A stretch of 64,000 nucleotides of DNA from Bacillus salipaludis (GTDB lineage Bacteria > Bacillota > Bacilli > Bacillales_B > DSM-18226), in assembly GCF_004358205.1 (NCBI RefSeq), contig NZ_SMYO01000004.1, positions 248,001-312,000 on the forward strand, written 5' to 3'. Below, piece after piece: positions 20,143 to 32,999 of this stretch (position 1 is the stretch's first letter; each line of letters opens with the position of its first letter). The notes below the pieces were generated by a model, which worked only from the letters and a program-made list of their open reading frames with translations, did not search any database and was not told where the DNA came from. Position numbers and translations under genes: made by a program.

Positions 20143-21327
20143 ATGAACAAGAAATCATTAAAAGATGTGGATGTTAAGGGGAAACGCGTTTTTTGCCGAG
20201 TGGATTTTAATGTTCCTATGCAAGATGGAAAAATTACCGATGAGACGCGGATTCGTGCCGCATTGACAACCATTCAATATTTAATGGAACAAGGGGCAAA
20301 GGTTATTTTGGCGAGCCACTTTGGCCGTCCAAAAGGCCAAGTAGTAGAAGAAATGCGGTTAGCGCCTGTTGGCAGACGTCTCGCGGATTTGCTTGGCAAA
20401 GACGTTAAAATTGCCAATGAAGCACATGGCGAATCTGTAAAAGCCTTGATTGAAACGATGAATGATGGGGATGTTCTTCTTCTTGAAAACGTTCGTTTTT
20501 ATCCAGGTGAAGAAAAGAATGATCCAGAGCTTGCAAAAGCATTTGCAGAACTTGCGGATGTGTATGTGAATGATGCATTTGGTGCGGCACATAGAGGACA
20601 TGCTTCAACTGAAGGGGTAGCCCACCATCTTCCAGCTGTTGCCGGATTCTTAATGGAAAAAGAATTAGAGGTTTTAGGAAAAGCACTTTCTAATCCTGAG
20701 CGTCCTTTTACAGCGATTATTGGCGGTGCAAAGGTAAAAGACAAAATTGGCGTTATTGAAAATCTATTAGAAAAAGTTGATAACTTAATTATTGGCGGTG
20801 GCCTCGCTTATACATTTATAAAAGCGCAAGGACATGAAATCGGTCAATCACTGCTGGAAGAAGATAAAATTGACTTAGCTAAGTCTTTTATCGAAAAAGC
20901 AAAGGAAAAAGGCGTTAATTTTTACATGCCGGTGGATGCGGTTATCGCAGATAAATTCTCTGCGGATGCGAATACACAGGTTGTTTCAATTGAAGCGATT
21001 CCTGCTGATTGGCAGGCACTTGATATTGGCCCTAAAACCGCTGAGATCTACCGTGAAGTAATTCAAAAATCAAAATTAGTCATTTGGAATGGACCGATGG
21101 GTGTATTCGAAATGGATAAATTTGCAGGCGGTACAAAAGCAGTTGCCGAAGCACTTGCGGAAGCGGAAGGAACGTATTCCGTTATTGGCGGTGGAGACTC
21201 TGCAGCGGCTGTGGAAAAATTCCATTTAGCAGATAAAATGAGCCACATCTCAACAGGCGGCGGTGCTTCTCTTGAGTTTATGGAAGGAAAAGCATTACCT
21301 GGAGTCGTGGCATTGAACGATAAATAA
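20143..21327 (+). CDS. pgk: Phosphoglycerate kinase
   Basis: Monomeric two-domain kinase (394 aa) making ATP from 1,3-bisphosphoglycerate. The N-terminal substrate domain has [13 protein letters not shown] and the basic patch ASHFGRPKG, and [14 protein letters not shown] lies near residue 150. The C-terminal nucleotide domain has [15 protein letters not shown] near 200, the WNGPMGVFE hinge, and [12 protein letters not shown] near the end. AAGGAGGTCC is the ribosome site. Second enzyme gene of the glycolytic operon. Confidence 0.97.
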   Translation: MNKKSLKDVDVKGKRVFCRVDFNVPMQDGKITDETRIRAALTTIQYLMEQGAKVILASHFGRPKGQVVEEMRLAPVGRRLADLLGKDVKIANEAHGESVKALIETMNDGDVLLLENVRFYPGEEKNDPELAKAFAELADVYVNDAFGAAHRGHASTEGVAHHLPAVAGFLMEKELEVLGKALSNPERPFTAIIGGAKVKDKIGVIENLLEKVDNLIIGGGLAYTFIKAQGHEIGQSLLEEDKIDLAKSFIEKAKEKGVNFYMPVDAVIADKFSADANTQVVSIEAIPADWQALDIGPKTAEIYREVIQKSKLVIWNGPMGVFEMDKFAGGTKAVAEALAEAEGTYSVIGGGDSAAAVEKFHLADKMSHISTGGGASLEFMEGKALPGVVALNDK

Positions 21328-21358
21328 TATTTATAAATATTGCTGTGTTAAAGGTCAA

Positions 21359-21490
21359 TGTTGATTGGAGCGGAAGGCACGAAGACTCCTGTGGGAGTAC
21401 GGGGCAGGGGAGACCCCGCAGGAGCGTAAGCGACGAGGAGGCTCCCCGGACAGCCCACTGAAAACGAAATGCTTGGAGTGGAAATCAACA
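21359..21490. repeat. MITE-like structured repeat, copy 1
   Basis: A 132-bp GC-rich element with terminal inverted repeats TGTTGATT and AATCAACA, inserted between pgk and tpiA. Internal paired segments include ACTCC/GGAGT near 21385, GGGGAG/CTCCCC across the centre, and AGGCAC/ATGCTT (21475-21480 with 21470-21475 region, i.e. left arm 21375-21380). A second copy is at 52231-52366. No transposase is encoded. Confidence 0.85.
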
Positions 21491-21517
21491 AACAAGTTTA
21501 ACAGAGCCTCACTTTAG

Positions 21518-25145
<3,628 letters not shown>

Positions 25146-25156
25146 TTTTTTGTATA

Positions 25157-25203
25157 AACCTCCTATAGGTGTGGGGAACCCCACATTTATAGGAGGTTTT
25201 TTA
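25157..25203 (+). terminator. Terminator of the glycolytic operon
   Basis: Long stem (about 20 bp, AAACCTCCTATAGGTGTGGGG-type arm at 25157-25177) closing on AACC, followed by T residues. The gap 25204-25477 to the next gene shows only a perfect 8-bp inverted repeat TAGTTCAT-TCTG-ATGAACTA (25225-25244) and no gene. Confidence 0.92.
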
Positions 25204-25477
25204 TGTTTTACAAGAGATGTCGAATAGTTCATTCTGATGAACTAAATTTTGTCGAAGGTTAGGTATTTTTGGGTGGATGGGGTGAGGGAAGAGTGGTTTA
25301 AAGGAATTAGGAGGAGTGGATTTCTGAAAGAAATTAGAAGTGAGGTCGGACCTTTTTACCAATATATAGATAAAATAAATTGGAATAAAGCTTATTAGTA
25401 AAACGAAAATTATTTACTAAAAATTACAAATAATGAATAATAAGGGTGTATTTCAAATAAAAGGGGGATTTAGTTAG

Positions 25478-26869
25478 ATGTTTCGAAAAAAATCGATGAT
25501 TACGGTTTTAACAGTTGGGATGGTTTTATCCTCTGGGACTGTTTATGCTCAAACGACAAGTCCGGCAAATGGACAATCAGACACAGCCTTTGACAACAAA
25601 ATTATCAAAAAAATCAGTGCGGATAATATGTATAACACCATTGCCTTGTTATCAGAGCAGCCAAGGGAGGCTGGTACAGAAGGGGAAGTTCGTGCAGTAA
25701 ATTACATAGAGGGGCAGTTTAAGAGTTTAGGTCTTGAAACAAAAGTAATCCCGTTCCCTATTTACGATTATCTGACAAAACATGTGTGGGTGAAAATTGA
25801 CGGTATAGACTTGGATGGAACGGCACCAAGAGCGTTTAGTGGCAGCGTGAGTGGAAAAGTGACAGCCCAGCTTGTGAATGTTGGAAAAGCAAAACCTGAG
25901 GAAATTACTGATGCTGTAAAAGGTAAAATTGCCTTAGTGGAACGTGGGGACCTAACGTTTGTTGAAAAGGTGCAAAATGTTCTTGAAAAAGGTGCCGTTG
26001 GGGTCATTATGTATAATAATGTTAATGGGAATAGTTTTGGACAAGTTTCAGAAGGACAGAATATACCGGCAGTCGCTATCACACGTGCTCAAGGTTTGGC
26101 ATTAGTTGATCAACTAAAGTCCGGACCAGTTGAGTCAACCTTAGATGTCGATATTGAAAAAATTGAGAAAACTTCTTATGTGGTGGAAGCGAAATTGAAG
26201 CCGAACAAAAATAAGGATACCGGGCAAATCATCACCATTGGGGCGCACCATGACTCTGTTCATGGCGGTCCGGGAGCTAATGATGATGCCTCAGGGGTGT
26301 CCGCTGTCCTAGAATTAGCACGAATATTTTCTAAAACTCCGATTGACACAGAAGTTCGATTTCTTACCTTTGGTTCAGAGGAAAGGGGTCTGGTTGGTTC
26401 ATCGTTTTATGCATCAAAGCTTCCAAAGAGCGATGTGGAGCGCATGGTTGCCCACTTTCAAATGGATATGATTGGCGGGCGTGATGCAGGGGAAGATAAT
26501 CCCGCAGGCGGCTTAATCATGTATACAATCGACGGTAAGAAAAATCTTGTAACGGATTTAGGCTCCTCTGCTGGTGCAAGAACGATGGATGTAGCGATAC
26601 CATATGGACAATTAGGCCGAAGCGATCACCAACCATTCCATGAGCTTGGAATTCCTTCAGCACTATTTATCCACTCACCGGTTGAGCCTTGGTATCACCA
26701 ACCGACGGATACAATTGATAAAATTAGCAAGGAAAAGCTTCAGCAAGCTGCTTCAATCGTAGGAGCTGCTGCTTATCAAATTGCGCGTCCTGACACGCCA
26801 GCTCTAGTAAATGCACACGTAGCTCCTGGCCCAGTTGATTATGATTTTGATGACCGCCCAGTAGATTAA
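25478..26869 (+). CDS. Secreted M28 family zinc aminopeptidase (YwaD-like)
   Basis: A 463-residue exported metallopeptidase. The signal peptide is MFRKKSMITVLTVGMVLSSG with cleavage after VYA near residue 24. A protease-associated (PA) domain lies at about 120-215 (IALVERGDLTFVEKV). The M28 catalytic domain follows. Zinc ligands can be read in GAHHDSVHGGPGANDDASG (His, bridging Asp), FGSEERGLVGS (catalytic and ligand Glu), FQMDMIGG (Asp) and GRSDHQPF. It probably releases N-terminal residues from peptides outside the cell. AAAGGGGGA precedes the ATG. Domain order and length match B. subtilis YwaD (memory). Confidence 0.88.
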   Translation: MFRKKSMITVLTVGMVLSSGTVYAQTTSPANGQSDTAFDNKIIKKISADNMYNTIALLSEQPREAGTEGEVRAVNYIEGQFKSLGLETKVIPFPIYDYLTKHVWVKIDGIDLDGTAPRAFSGSVSGKVTAQLVNVGKAKPEEITDAVKGKIALVERGDLTFVEKVQNVLEKGAVGVIMYNNVNGNSFGQVSEGQNIPAVAITRAQGLALVDQLKSGPVESTLDVDIEKIEKTSYVVEAKLKPNKNKDTGQIITIGAHHDSVHGGPGANDDASGVSAVLELARIFSKTPIDTEVRFLTFGSEERGLVGSSFYASKLPKSDVERMVAHFQMDMIGGRDAGEDNPAGGLIMYTIDGKKNLVTDLGSSAGARTMDVAIPYGQLGRSDHQPFHELGIPSALFIHSPVEPWYHQPTDTIDKISKEKLQQAASIVGAAAYQIARPDTPALVNAHVAPGPVDYDFDDRPVD

Positions 26870-26875
26870 TATGTT

Positions 26876-26913
26876 CAAAAAACGGCTTAGAACTTATGTT
26901 TAAGCCGTTTTTC
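26876..26913 (+). terminator. Terminator after the aminopeptidase
   Basis: AACGGCTTA (26881-26889) pairs with TAAGCCGTT (26901-26909), with A-run before and T-run after. Confidence 0.85.
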
Positions 26914-27077
26914 TCTGTGGGAACTTCTTTTTTAGAAGTATTTTTAAGTTAATATACCTTTAAATGATTGCAAAATATATAATTTCCCAAAAGCTGTCAC
27001 AACAACTCTATTGTGGAAAGGGAAATAATATGGTAAATTTAAGTTACTGTGATGCACGTGTAACTGGAGGTGGCCTT

Positions 27078-27311
27078 ATGCATACATTCGTTGTAATCTT
27101 GTTAGTAATCGTAAGTATCGGACTTATCGCTGTTGTTTTACTTCAATCAGGAAAAAGCGCTGGTTTATCCGGTGCCATTTCAGGTGGTGCTGAATCACTA
27201 TTCGGTAAGCAAAAAGCTCGCGGTATCGACCTAATCCTACATCGAATTACCGTCGTTTTATCGGTGTTATTTTTTGTACTAGCAGTTGCTGTTACCTACT
27301 TTAAAGTTTAA
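27078..27311 (+). CDS. secG: Preprotein translocase subunit SecG
   Basis: Small membrane subunit (77 aa) of the SecYEG channel. Two transmembrane segments lie at about 3-22 and 55-75. They flank the conserved cytoplasmic loop [19 protein letters not shown] and LFGKQKARG. The open frame reaches back to 26964, but TGGAGGTGG at 27064-27072 and the normal SecG N-terminus [12 protein letters not shown] fix ATG 27078. It heads the secG-est-rnr-smpB-ssrA group typical of Bacillus. Confidence 0.95.
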   Translation: MHTFVVILLVIVSIGLIAVVLLQSGKSAGLSGAISGGAESLFGKQKARGIDLILHRITVVLSVLFFVLAVAVTYFKV

Positions 27312-27338
27312 ACCTGGCCGCAGGCCGGGTTTTTTTGT
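27311..27338 (+). terminator. Terminator after secG
   Basis: CCTGGCC (27313-27319) and GGCCGGG (27323-27329), loop GCA, then seven T. Confidence 0.8.
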
Positions 27339-27361
27339 GCTTTTAGAGGAATTGTTCCTCC

Positions 27362-27465
27362 AAAAAGTGTCGATATATCTTAAAAAGTGTTGATTTATCT
27401 TAAAAAAGTGTCGATATCCCTCCAAAATTGTAGATATTTTCTAAAAAAGTGTTGATATCGCAAAA
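27362..27465. repeat. Short degenerate direct repeats between secG and est
   Basis: Five near-copies of a unit around AAAAAGTGTCGATAT (27363, 27382, 27405, 27424 and 27443 regions, spacing about 19-23 bp). The rest of the 27339-27566 gap has no gene. Confidence 0.6.
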
Positions 27466-27566
27466 ACAACGCTTTTCCAAGCTCACTGTAAGCCTTTTTT
27501 CTGGAATGTTCCCCACCCCATTGCTTAAACTAAGATAAGCTAGAGATAAAGAAGGAGTTTTTACAT

Positions 27567-28313
27567 ATGAGAATTTCATTACCAAAGCCATTTACCTTTG
27601 AAGGAGGAAAAAGAGCGGTTCTCTTGCTCCATGGATTCACTGGGAATTCCTCGGATGTGCGGATGCTGGGCCGTTTTCTTGAAAAAAAGGGCTATACTTG
27701 CTATGCCCCACATTATAAAGGACACGGAGTCCCACCAGAGGAGCTTGTTCATACCGGTCCTAAGGATTGGTGGCAAGATGTACTGAATGGCTATGAATTT
27801 TTGAAAAATAAAGGTCACGAGGAAATTGCAGTCGCCGGTCTTTCCCTTGGCGGGGTATTTTCTTTAAAATTGGGTTACACTGTACCTATAAAAGGCATCA
27901 TAACTATGTGTGCGCCTATGTATATTAAAAGTGAAGAGGTTATGTACCAAGGCGTTTTAGAATATGCCCGCGAATTTAAAAAACGAGAAGGAAAAACAGA
28001 GGAACAAATCGAATTGGAAATGAACGAGTTTGCAAAAACGCCCATGCAAACCTTACGCGCTCTTCAGGAGCAAATCGCAGATGTTCGGGACCATGTTGAT
28101 TTAATTTATGCTCCAACCTTTGTGGTTCAAGCTCGCCATGACAACATGATCAACACGGATAGCGCCAACATTATTTACAACAACATTGAGTCTGTTCAAA
28201 AACAAATCAAATGGTTCGAAGATTCCGGACATGTGATTACTCTAGATAAAGAGAAAGAACAGCTTCATGAGGATGTATATGCCTTTTTAGAAACATTGGA
28301 ATGGAACGATTAA
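27567..28313 (+). CDS. est: Carboxylesterase (YvaK / Est30 type)
   Basis: Alpha/beta hydrolase (248 aa) acting on short-chain carboxyl esters. The nucleophile Ser93 is in AGLSLGG. The oxyanion HG motif is [11 protein letters not shown] near residue 21. The catalytic Asp is expected in [11 protein letters not shown] near 190, and the His in [13 protein letters not shown] near 222. Length equals B. subtilis YvaK and the Geobacillus Est30 enzyme. AAGGAG precedes ATG 27567. It lies between secG and rnr and is 24 bp from rnr, so probably co-transcribed. The natural substrate is unknown. Confidence 0.92.
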   Translation: MRISLPKPFTFEGGKRAVLLLHGFTGNSSDVRMLGRFLEKKGYTCYAPHYKGHGVPPEELVHTGPKDWWQDVLNGYEFLKNKGHEEIAVAGLSLGGVFSLKLGYTVPIKGIITMCAPMYIKSEEVMYQGVLEYAREFKKREGKTEEQIELEMNEFAKTPMQTLRALQEQIADVRDHVDLIYAPTFVVQARHDNMINTDSANIIYNNIESVQKQIKWFEDSGHVITLDKEKEQLHEDVYAFLETLEWND

Positions 28314-28337
28314 AGCACCCGAAAAGGAGGGATTTGC

Positions 28338-30689
28338 TTGGAAGATACAATTCAAAAGCATATTGACAAGCTTTTGCATTATATGAAGGACGAAGCCTAT
28401 AAACCGTTGACTGTACAAGAGCTAGAAGCTGCATTTGGAATTCAGGACTCCAGTGACTTTAAGGAATTCGTTAAGGCATTAGTCCAAATGGAGGAAAAAG
28501 GATTAGTAGTCCGAACTCGCAGTAACCGCTACGGCTTGCCGGAAAAAATGAACCTAATTCGTGGAAAATTAACAGGACATGCAAAGGGCTTTGCCTTTGT
28601 GATTCCGGATGAGCCGGGAATGGACGATATTTTTATTCCTCCGAATGAAACAAACACAGCTATGCACGGGGATACCGTTTTAGCTCGTGTATCATCAGAG
28701 AGCTCCGGCCAGCGCCGGGAAGGCAGTATTATTCGGATCATTGAACGAGGAATTCAGCAAATGGTCGGAACTTATGTGGAAAGTAAAAGTTTTGGTTTCG
28801 TAATTCCGGATGATAAAAAGTTTGCTAGTGATATTTTTATCCCGAAAGCTGCTTCAAAGGGAGCAGTGGAAGGACATAAGGTAGTTGTAAAATTAACTAC
28901 CTATCCAGAGGGACGCAAAAGTGCTGAAGGGGAAGTCATTGAAATTCTTGGACATAAAAATGACCCGGGAGTGGATATTCTCTCGATTATCCACAAGCAT
29001 GGTTTGCCAATGGCTTTTCCGGAGGATGTTTTGCAGCAAGCAAATGAAACACCGGATACCATTGATGAGAGTGAACTGGCGAACCGACGTGATTTACGGA
29101 ACGAAACCATTGTGACGATTGATGGTGCAGATGCAAAGGACCTCGATGATGCCGTAACGGTTACGAAACTTGAAAATGGAAACTATAAGCTTGGTGTACA
29201 TATTGCTGATGTCAGCTATTATGTAAAAGAAGGGTCACCGATTGATGTAGAAGCTGAGGACCGGGCAACAAGTGTTTATTTAGTAGACCGAGTAATCCCG
29301 ATGATCCCTCACCGGCTTTCAAATGGAATTTGCTCGTTGAATCCAAAAGTGGACCGCTTAGTTCTTTCTTGTAATATGGAGATTACCTCGGAAGGTCAAG
29401 TGGTGGATCATGAAATTTTTCAAAGTGTCATTAAGACAACTGAGCGAATGACCTATTATGATGTTAACCGAATTTTGATTGATAAAGATGAGGAAACTAG
29501 AAAACGCTATGAACCGCTAGTTCCAATGTTTGAGTTAATGGAAGAACTGGCTGCGATTTTACGCGATAAAAGAATGAAACGGGGCGCCATCGATTTTGAT
29601 TTTAAAGAATCAAAGGTATTAGTCGATGAGGAAGGAAATCCAACAGATGTGGTTCTACGTGAGCGTTCCGTTGCCGAGAGATTGATTGAAGAATTCATGC
29701 TTGCCGCAAATGAAACGGTCGCAGAACATTTTCATTGGATGGAAGTTCCGTTCATTTACCGTATCCATGAAGATCCGAAGGAAGATAAGTTACGGAAATT
29801 TTTCGAGTTTATCACCAATTTTGGCTATATTGTAAAAGGGACAGCCAATGAAGTGCATCCAAGGGCTCTTCAAGAAATTATTGAAGAGGTTCAGGGAAAG
29901 CCTGAGGAAATGGTTATTTCAACAGTGATGCTGCGCTCGATGCAACAGGCGAAGTATGACCCGGAAAGCTTAGGGCACTTTGGTCTTTCTACGGAATTTT
30001 ATACCCATTTCACCTCGCCGATCCGACGTTATCCGGATACGATTGTACACCGTTTAATTCGCACGTATTTGATTGAAGGCAAGCTGGATGAAGCGACAAG
30101 GGAAAAATGGAATGCCCAGCTTCCGGAAATTGCAGCCCATTCTTCAAGAATGGAGCGCCGTGCCGTTGATGCAGAACGTGAAACGGATGAATTGAAGAAA
30201 GCGGAGTACATGGAGGACAAAATTGGCGTTGAGTATGATGGAATCATCAGCTCTGTTACCAATTTTGGGATGTTTGTTGAGCTTCCAAATACCATCGAGG
30301 GACTTGTTCATGTCAGCTATATGACAGATGATTATTACCGCTTTGACGAACGCCACTATGCGATGATTGGTGAACGTACGGGTAATGTATTCCGGATTGG
30401 TGATGAAATTACTGTTCGAGTTGTGAAAGTGAATAAAGAGGAACGATCAATTGATTTTGAAATCGTCGGTATGAAGGGTACACCTCGCCGCGAACGATCA
30501 GAGGCACCGAAGGTCTTTAAGACCGGCAGTGATACCAATAAACCTCGTAGAAACAAGCAGCAGGGCGACCGCAATCAAAGGTCTGGTGAAGGCGGCCAGG
30601 GCGGCAACGGTTCGAAGTCGAAAAAGAAGCGCAAATTCTACGAAAATGTGCCGAAAAACAAAAGTACGAAGCGGAAAAAGAGAAGATAA
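28338..30689 (+). CDS. rnr: Ribonuclease R
   Basis: Processive 3'-5' exoribonuclease (783 aa) that degrades structured RNA and works with tmRNA/SmpB in mRNA turnover. Domains: N-terminal winged helix (about 10-65), two cold-shock RNA-binding domains (about 70-225), RNB catalytic domain (about 255-590) with the acidic site [15 protein letters not shown]1 domain (about 640-720, [15 protein letters not shown]), and a Lys/Arg/Gly-rich tail to the end. It starts at TTG 28338 behind AAAAGGAGG. No in-frame ATG lies nearby with a better site, and [13 protein letters not shown] fits the family N-terminus. Confidence 0.96.
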   Translation: MEDTIQKHIDKLLHYMKDEAYKPLTVQELEAAFGIQDSSDFKEFVKALVQMEEKGLVVRTRSNRYGLPEKMNLIRGKLTGHAKGFAFVIPDEPGMDDIFIPPNETNTAMHGDTVLARVSSESSGQRREGSIIRIIERGIQQMVGTYVESKSFGFVIPDDKKFASDIFIPKAASKGAVEGHKVVVKLTTYPEGRKSAEGEVIEILGHKNDPGVDILSIIHKHGLPMAFPEDVLQQANETPDTIDESELANRRDLRNETIVTIDGADAKDLDDAVTVTKLENGNYKLGVHIADVSYYVKEGSPIDVEAEDRATSVYLVDRVIPMIPHRLSNGICSLNPKVDRLVLSCNMEITSEGQVVDHEIFQSVIKTTERMTYYDVNRILIDKDEETRKRYEPLVPMFELMEELAAILRDKRMKRGAIDFDFKESKVLVDEEGNPTDVVLRERSVAERLIEEFMLAANETVAEHFHWMEVPFIYRIHEDPKEDKLRKFFEFITNFGYIVKGTANEVHPRALQEIIEEVQGKPEEMVISTVMLRSMQQAKYDPESLGHFGLSTEFYTHFTSPIRRYPDTIVHRLIRTYLIEGKLDEATREKWNAQLPEIAAHSSRMERRAVDAERETDELKKAEYMEDKIGVEYDGIISSVTNFGMFVELPNTIEGLVHVSYMTDDYYRFDERHYAMIGERTGNVFRIGDEITVRVVKVNKEERSIDFEIVGMKGTPRRERSEAPKVFKTGSDTNKPRRNKQQGDRNQRSGEGGQGGNGSKSKKKRKFYENVPKNKSTKRKKRR

Positions 30690-30697
30690 TCTAGTGG

Positions 30698-30748
30698 AGG
30701 CTGTCGTAAAAGGTTGATTCATATGCCTTTTTGATAGCCTTTTTTGAT
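30698..30748 (+). terminator. Terminator after rnr
   Basis: Outer stem AGGCTGTC (30698-30705) with GATAGCCT (30733-30740), inner stem AAAAGG with CCTTTT, followed by six T. Confidence 0.75.
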
Positions 30749-30764
30749 AATCAAAGTAAGCCGA

Positions 30765-31560
30765 CGTTTTATGAAGGCTAAAACATTAGAAGAATCTGAT
30801 GGAAATGGTCTCATAAGGTCGATGAAGGCCAAAAAAGAGAGGGAGTTTCATGGAAATGGTCTTCATAAGGTCGATGAAGGCCAAAAAAGAGAGGGAGTTT
30901 CATGGAAATGGTTTTCATGAGGTCGATGAAGGCCAAAAAAGAGAGGGAGTTTCATGGAAATGGTCTTCATGAGGTCGATGAAGGCGAAAAAAGAGAGGGA
31001 GTTTCTTGGAAATGGTTTTCATAAGGTCGATGAAGGCGAAAAAAGAGAGGGAGTTTCTTGGAAATGGTCTTCATAAGGTCGATGAAGGCCAAAAAATAGA
31101 GGGAGTTTCTTGGAAATGGTTTTCATGAGGTCGATGAAGGCTGAATAGAGAGGGAGTTTCATGGAAATGGTCTTCATGAGGTCGATGAAGGCCGAATAGA
31201 GAGGGAGTTTCATGGAAATGGTCTTCATGAGGTCGATGAAGGCTGAATAGAGAGGGAGTTTCATGGAAATGGTCTTCATGAGGTCGATGAAGGCCAAAAA
31301 AGAGAGGGAGTTTCATGGAAATGGTTTTCATGGGTCGATGAAGGCCAAAAAAGAGAGGGAGTTTCATGGAAATGGTTTTCATGAGGTCGATGAAGGCCAA
31401 AAAAGAGAGGGAGTTTCTTGGAAATGGTTTTCATGAGGTCGATGAAGGCCAAAAAAGAGAGGGAGTTCCTTGGAAATGGTTTTCATGAGGTCGATGAACG
31501 CCAAAAAAGAGAGGGAGTTTCATGGAAATGGTTTTCATGAGGTCGATGAAGGCCAAAAAC
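30765..31560. repeat. Minisatellite, about 15 units of 51-52 bp
   Basis: GGTCGATGAAGG recurs at 30817, 30869, 30921, 30973, 31025, 31077, 31129, 31180, 31231, 31282, 31333, 31385, 31437, 31489 and 31541. Spacing is 52 bp except four consecutive intervals of 51 bp. The unit also holds AGAGAGGGAGTTTC and TGGAAATGG. A degenerate copy precedes the first. Units are contiguous with no spacers. Minus-strand frames of repeated FIDLMKTISMKLP-like peptides arise only where the period is 51, so I do not call a gene. Confidence 0.95.
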
Positions 31561-31597
31561 TGAAGAGGAAAATCAAAAGTGGTCTTTCAAAAATAGT

Positions 31598-31682
31598 TCC
31601 GCAGATAAAATCTAACTTATCGCAGATAAAACCTCTACTACCGTAGATTAAAGTGGATTTTCCGCAGATAAATTTTCAAAAG
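31598..31682. repeat. Four CCGCAGATAAA-type short repeats
   Basis: CCGCAGATAAA at 31599, TCGCAGATAAA at 31620, CCGTAGATTAA at 31641 and CCGCAGATAAA at 31672. Spacing is 21, 21 and 31 bp. Located between the minisatellite and the smpB promoter. Confidence 0.7.
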
Positions 31683-31714
31683 GTTGTTAAAACCTCGCCA
31701 AATACCCGTTTCAA

Positions 31715-31743
31715 TTGTACAGCCCCAAGAATTCTGCTACAAT
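31715..31743 (+). promoter_or_regulatory. smpB promoter
   Basis: TTGTAC (31715-31720), 17-bp spacer, TACAAT (31738-31743), 24 bp before the smpB start. The repeat array would thus not be part of the smpB message. Confidence 0.6.
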
Positions 31744-31766
31744 TTAAAGGAAATAGAGGTGAGAAC

Positions 31767-32234
31767 ATGCCAAAAGGTGAAGGAAAAGTTGTTGCGCAGA
31801 ACAAAAAAGCTTATCATGACTATTTTATCGAAGAAACGTACGAAGCCGGAATCGTTTTGCAAGGAACTGAAATCAAGTCGATCCGTGCGGGTAAAGTAAA
31901 CCTAAAGGATTCATATGCCAGAATTCAAAATGGCGAAGCGGTTTTATTCGGGATGCATATCAGTCCCTATGAGCAAGGGAATCGCTTTAATCATGATCCA
32001 TTAAGAACTCGTAAATTATTGCTTCATAAACGTGAAATCAATAAACTAATTGGTGAAACAAAGGAAGCGGGCTATGCGCTTGTACCATTAAAGCTTTATT
32101 TGAAAAATGGCTTTTGTAAGGTTTTAATTGGCCTTGCAAAGGGTAAGAAAAATTATGATAAGCGTGAGTCTCTGAAACAAAAAGAAGCAAAGCGTGAAAT
32201 TGAGCGGGCATTCCGAGAACGTCAAAAGATGTAG
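31767..32234 (+). CDS. smpB: SsrA-binding protein SmpB
   Basis: tmRNA partner (155 aa) needed for trans-translation. It has the beta-barrel core with [27 protein letters not shown] near residues 25-52, HISPYEQGN near 70, and [15 protein letters not shown] basic segments. The basic C-terminal helix ([22 protein letters not shown]) enters the ribosomal decoding centre. The frame is open back to 31653, but TAGAGGTGA directly precedes ATG 31767. The tmRNA gene follows 150 bp downstream. Confidence 0.96.
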   Translation: MPKGEGKVVAQNKKAYHDYFIEETYEAGIVLQGTEIKSIRAGKVNLKDSYARIQNGEAVLFGMHISPYEQGNRFNHDPLRTRKLLLHKREINKLIGETKEAGYALVPLKLYLKNGFCKVLIGLAKGKKNYDKRESLKQKEAKREIERAFRERQKM

Positions 32235-32251
32235 TTTACAAATACTTACAA

Positions 32252-32279
32252 TTGAAATTTTCCCGCAGTGTGTTATAAT
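32252..32279 (+). promoter_or_regulatory. ssrA promoter
   Basis: TTGAAA (32252-32257), 16-bp spacer, extended -10 TGTTATAAT (TATAAT 32274-32279). The resulting precursor has an about 100-nt 5' leader with two perfect hairpins: GTCGCT/AGCGAC (32287-32302) and TAAAATCT/AGATTTTA (32348-32369). Confidence 0.65.
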
Positions 32280-32384
32280 AAATTTGTCGCTAAGGAGCGA
32301 CGGAAACTTTTGCTCTTAACTAATTCTTGAGCACCCGAACGTCTTGCTAAAATCTTTCATTAGATTTTAAGCACATTTTATAAT

Positions 32385-32742
32385 GGGGACGCTACGGATT
32401 CGACAGGGGTAGTTTGAGCTTAGGTTGCGAGTCGAGGGGATCGGCCTCGTTAAAACGTCAAAGCCATAACTGGCAAAACTAACAACAACCTCGCTTTCGC
32501 AGCTTAATACTGCATAGCGGTTCCTCCCTCCATTGCCCATGTGGTAGGGTAAGGGACTCACTCTAAGTGGGCTACGCCGGATTCCACCGCCTGAGGATGA
32601 AGGAAGAGAACAACCAGGCTAGCTGACCGGACGCCTGTCGACAGGCATATGGCTCAGCGAAGTGCCAATATGTCGACTACACTCGTAGAAGCTTAAGTGC
32701 CGATATCTTTGGACGCGGGTTCGATTCCCGCCGTCTCCACCA
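32385..32742 (+). ncRNA. ssrA: Transfer-messenger RNA
   Basis: About 358 nt with a tRNA-like end. The 5' GGGGACG pairs with 3' CGTCTCC, followed by discriminator A and encoded CCA; the T-arm TTCGATTCC is near the 3' end. The tag frame starts at GGC 32472 and stops at TAA 32505. It reads GKTNNNLAFAA, so the tag is AGKTNNNLAFAA with the tRNA-borne alanine. The AA end and AGKTN start are the normal Bacillus pattern. It lies directly behind smpB. Confidence 0.96.
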
Positions 32743-32757
32743 TACATAGGTGGATAC

Positions 32758-32790
32758 AAGACCAGCATAAATAATGCTGGTCTTTTTTAT
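32758..32790 (+). terminator. Terminator of ssrA
   Basis: AAGACCAGCAT (32758-32768) and ATGCTGGTCTT (32774-32784), 5-nt loop, then a T run. Confidence 0.92.
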
Positions 32791-32952
32791 ATTTCAAAAA
32801 ACATTTCCTCAAATGCTATTTTCCTCCACGATCATACTGCATTATACTTTCCAATCCAAGGAATCACCTTTTCATATTTCGAACATACATTCTGTTTTTA
32901 TTTTAATCCATTAAAATCTATTTTTAATTTAATTTAAAATAATTTGAATTTT

Positions 32953-32989
32953 TAGTCATTTTTGATTATGATTAAATCAAAAATGACTA
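32953..32989. promoter_or_regulatory. Paired operator sites upstream of the sigma-54 activator
   Basis: A perfect inverted repeat with 15-bp arms (32953-32967 and 32975-32989) around 7 nt. Each half is itself a 16-bp near-palindrome TAGTCATTTTTGATTA/T. The same motif recurs at 34361-34376. It ends 10 bp before the start codon at 33000. It is likely the binding site of the activator encoded there. Confidence 0.75.
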
Positions 32990-32999
32990 GGTGATAAAG

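Noticed and set aside
25204..25477. A small gene between eno and the aminopeptidase
   Set aside because: Only frames shorter than 25 codons without ribosome sites were found.
26964..27077. Extended N-terminus of SecG
   Set aside because: It would add 38 residues not found in SecG and lacks a ribosome site; TGGAGGTGG supports ATG 27078.
31019..31400. Overlapping minus-strand open frames encoding repeats of FIDLMKTISMKLP-like peptides
   Set aside because: They exist only because four intervals of the tandem array are 51 bp; the other units are 52 bp and break the frame. No ribosome site or promoter is seen.
30765..31560. CRISPR array
   Set aside because: The repeat units are contiguous with no unique spacers and no cas genes nearby.
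32790..32990. Riboswitch upstream of the sigma-54 activator
   Set aside because: The long inverted repeat is present, but its halves recur as DNA sites elsewhere in the locus, and no conserved aptamer core or terminator is seen.
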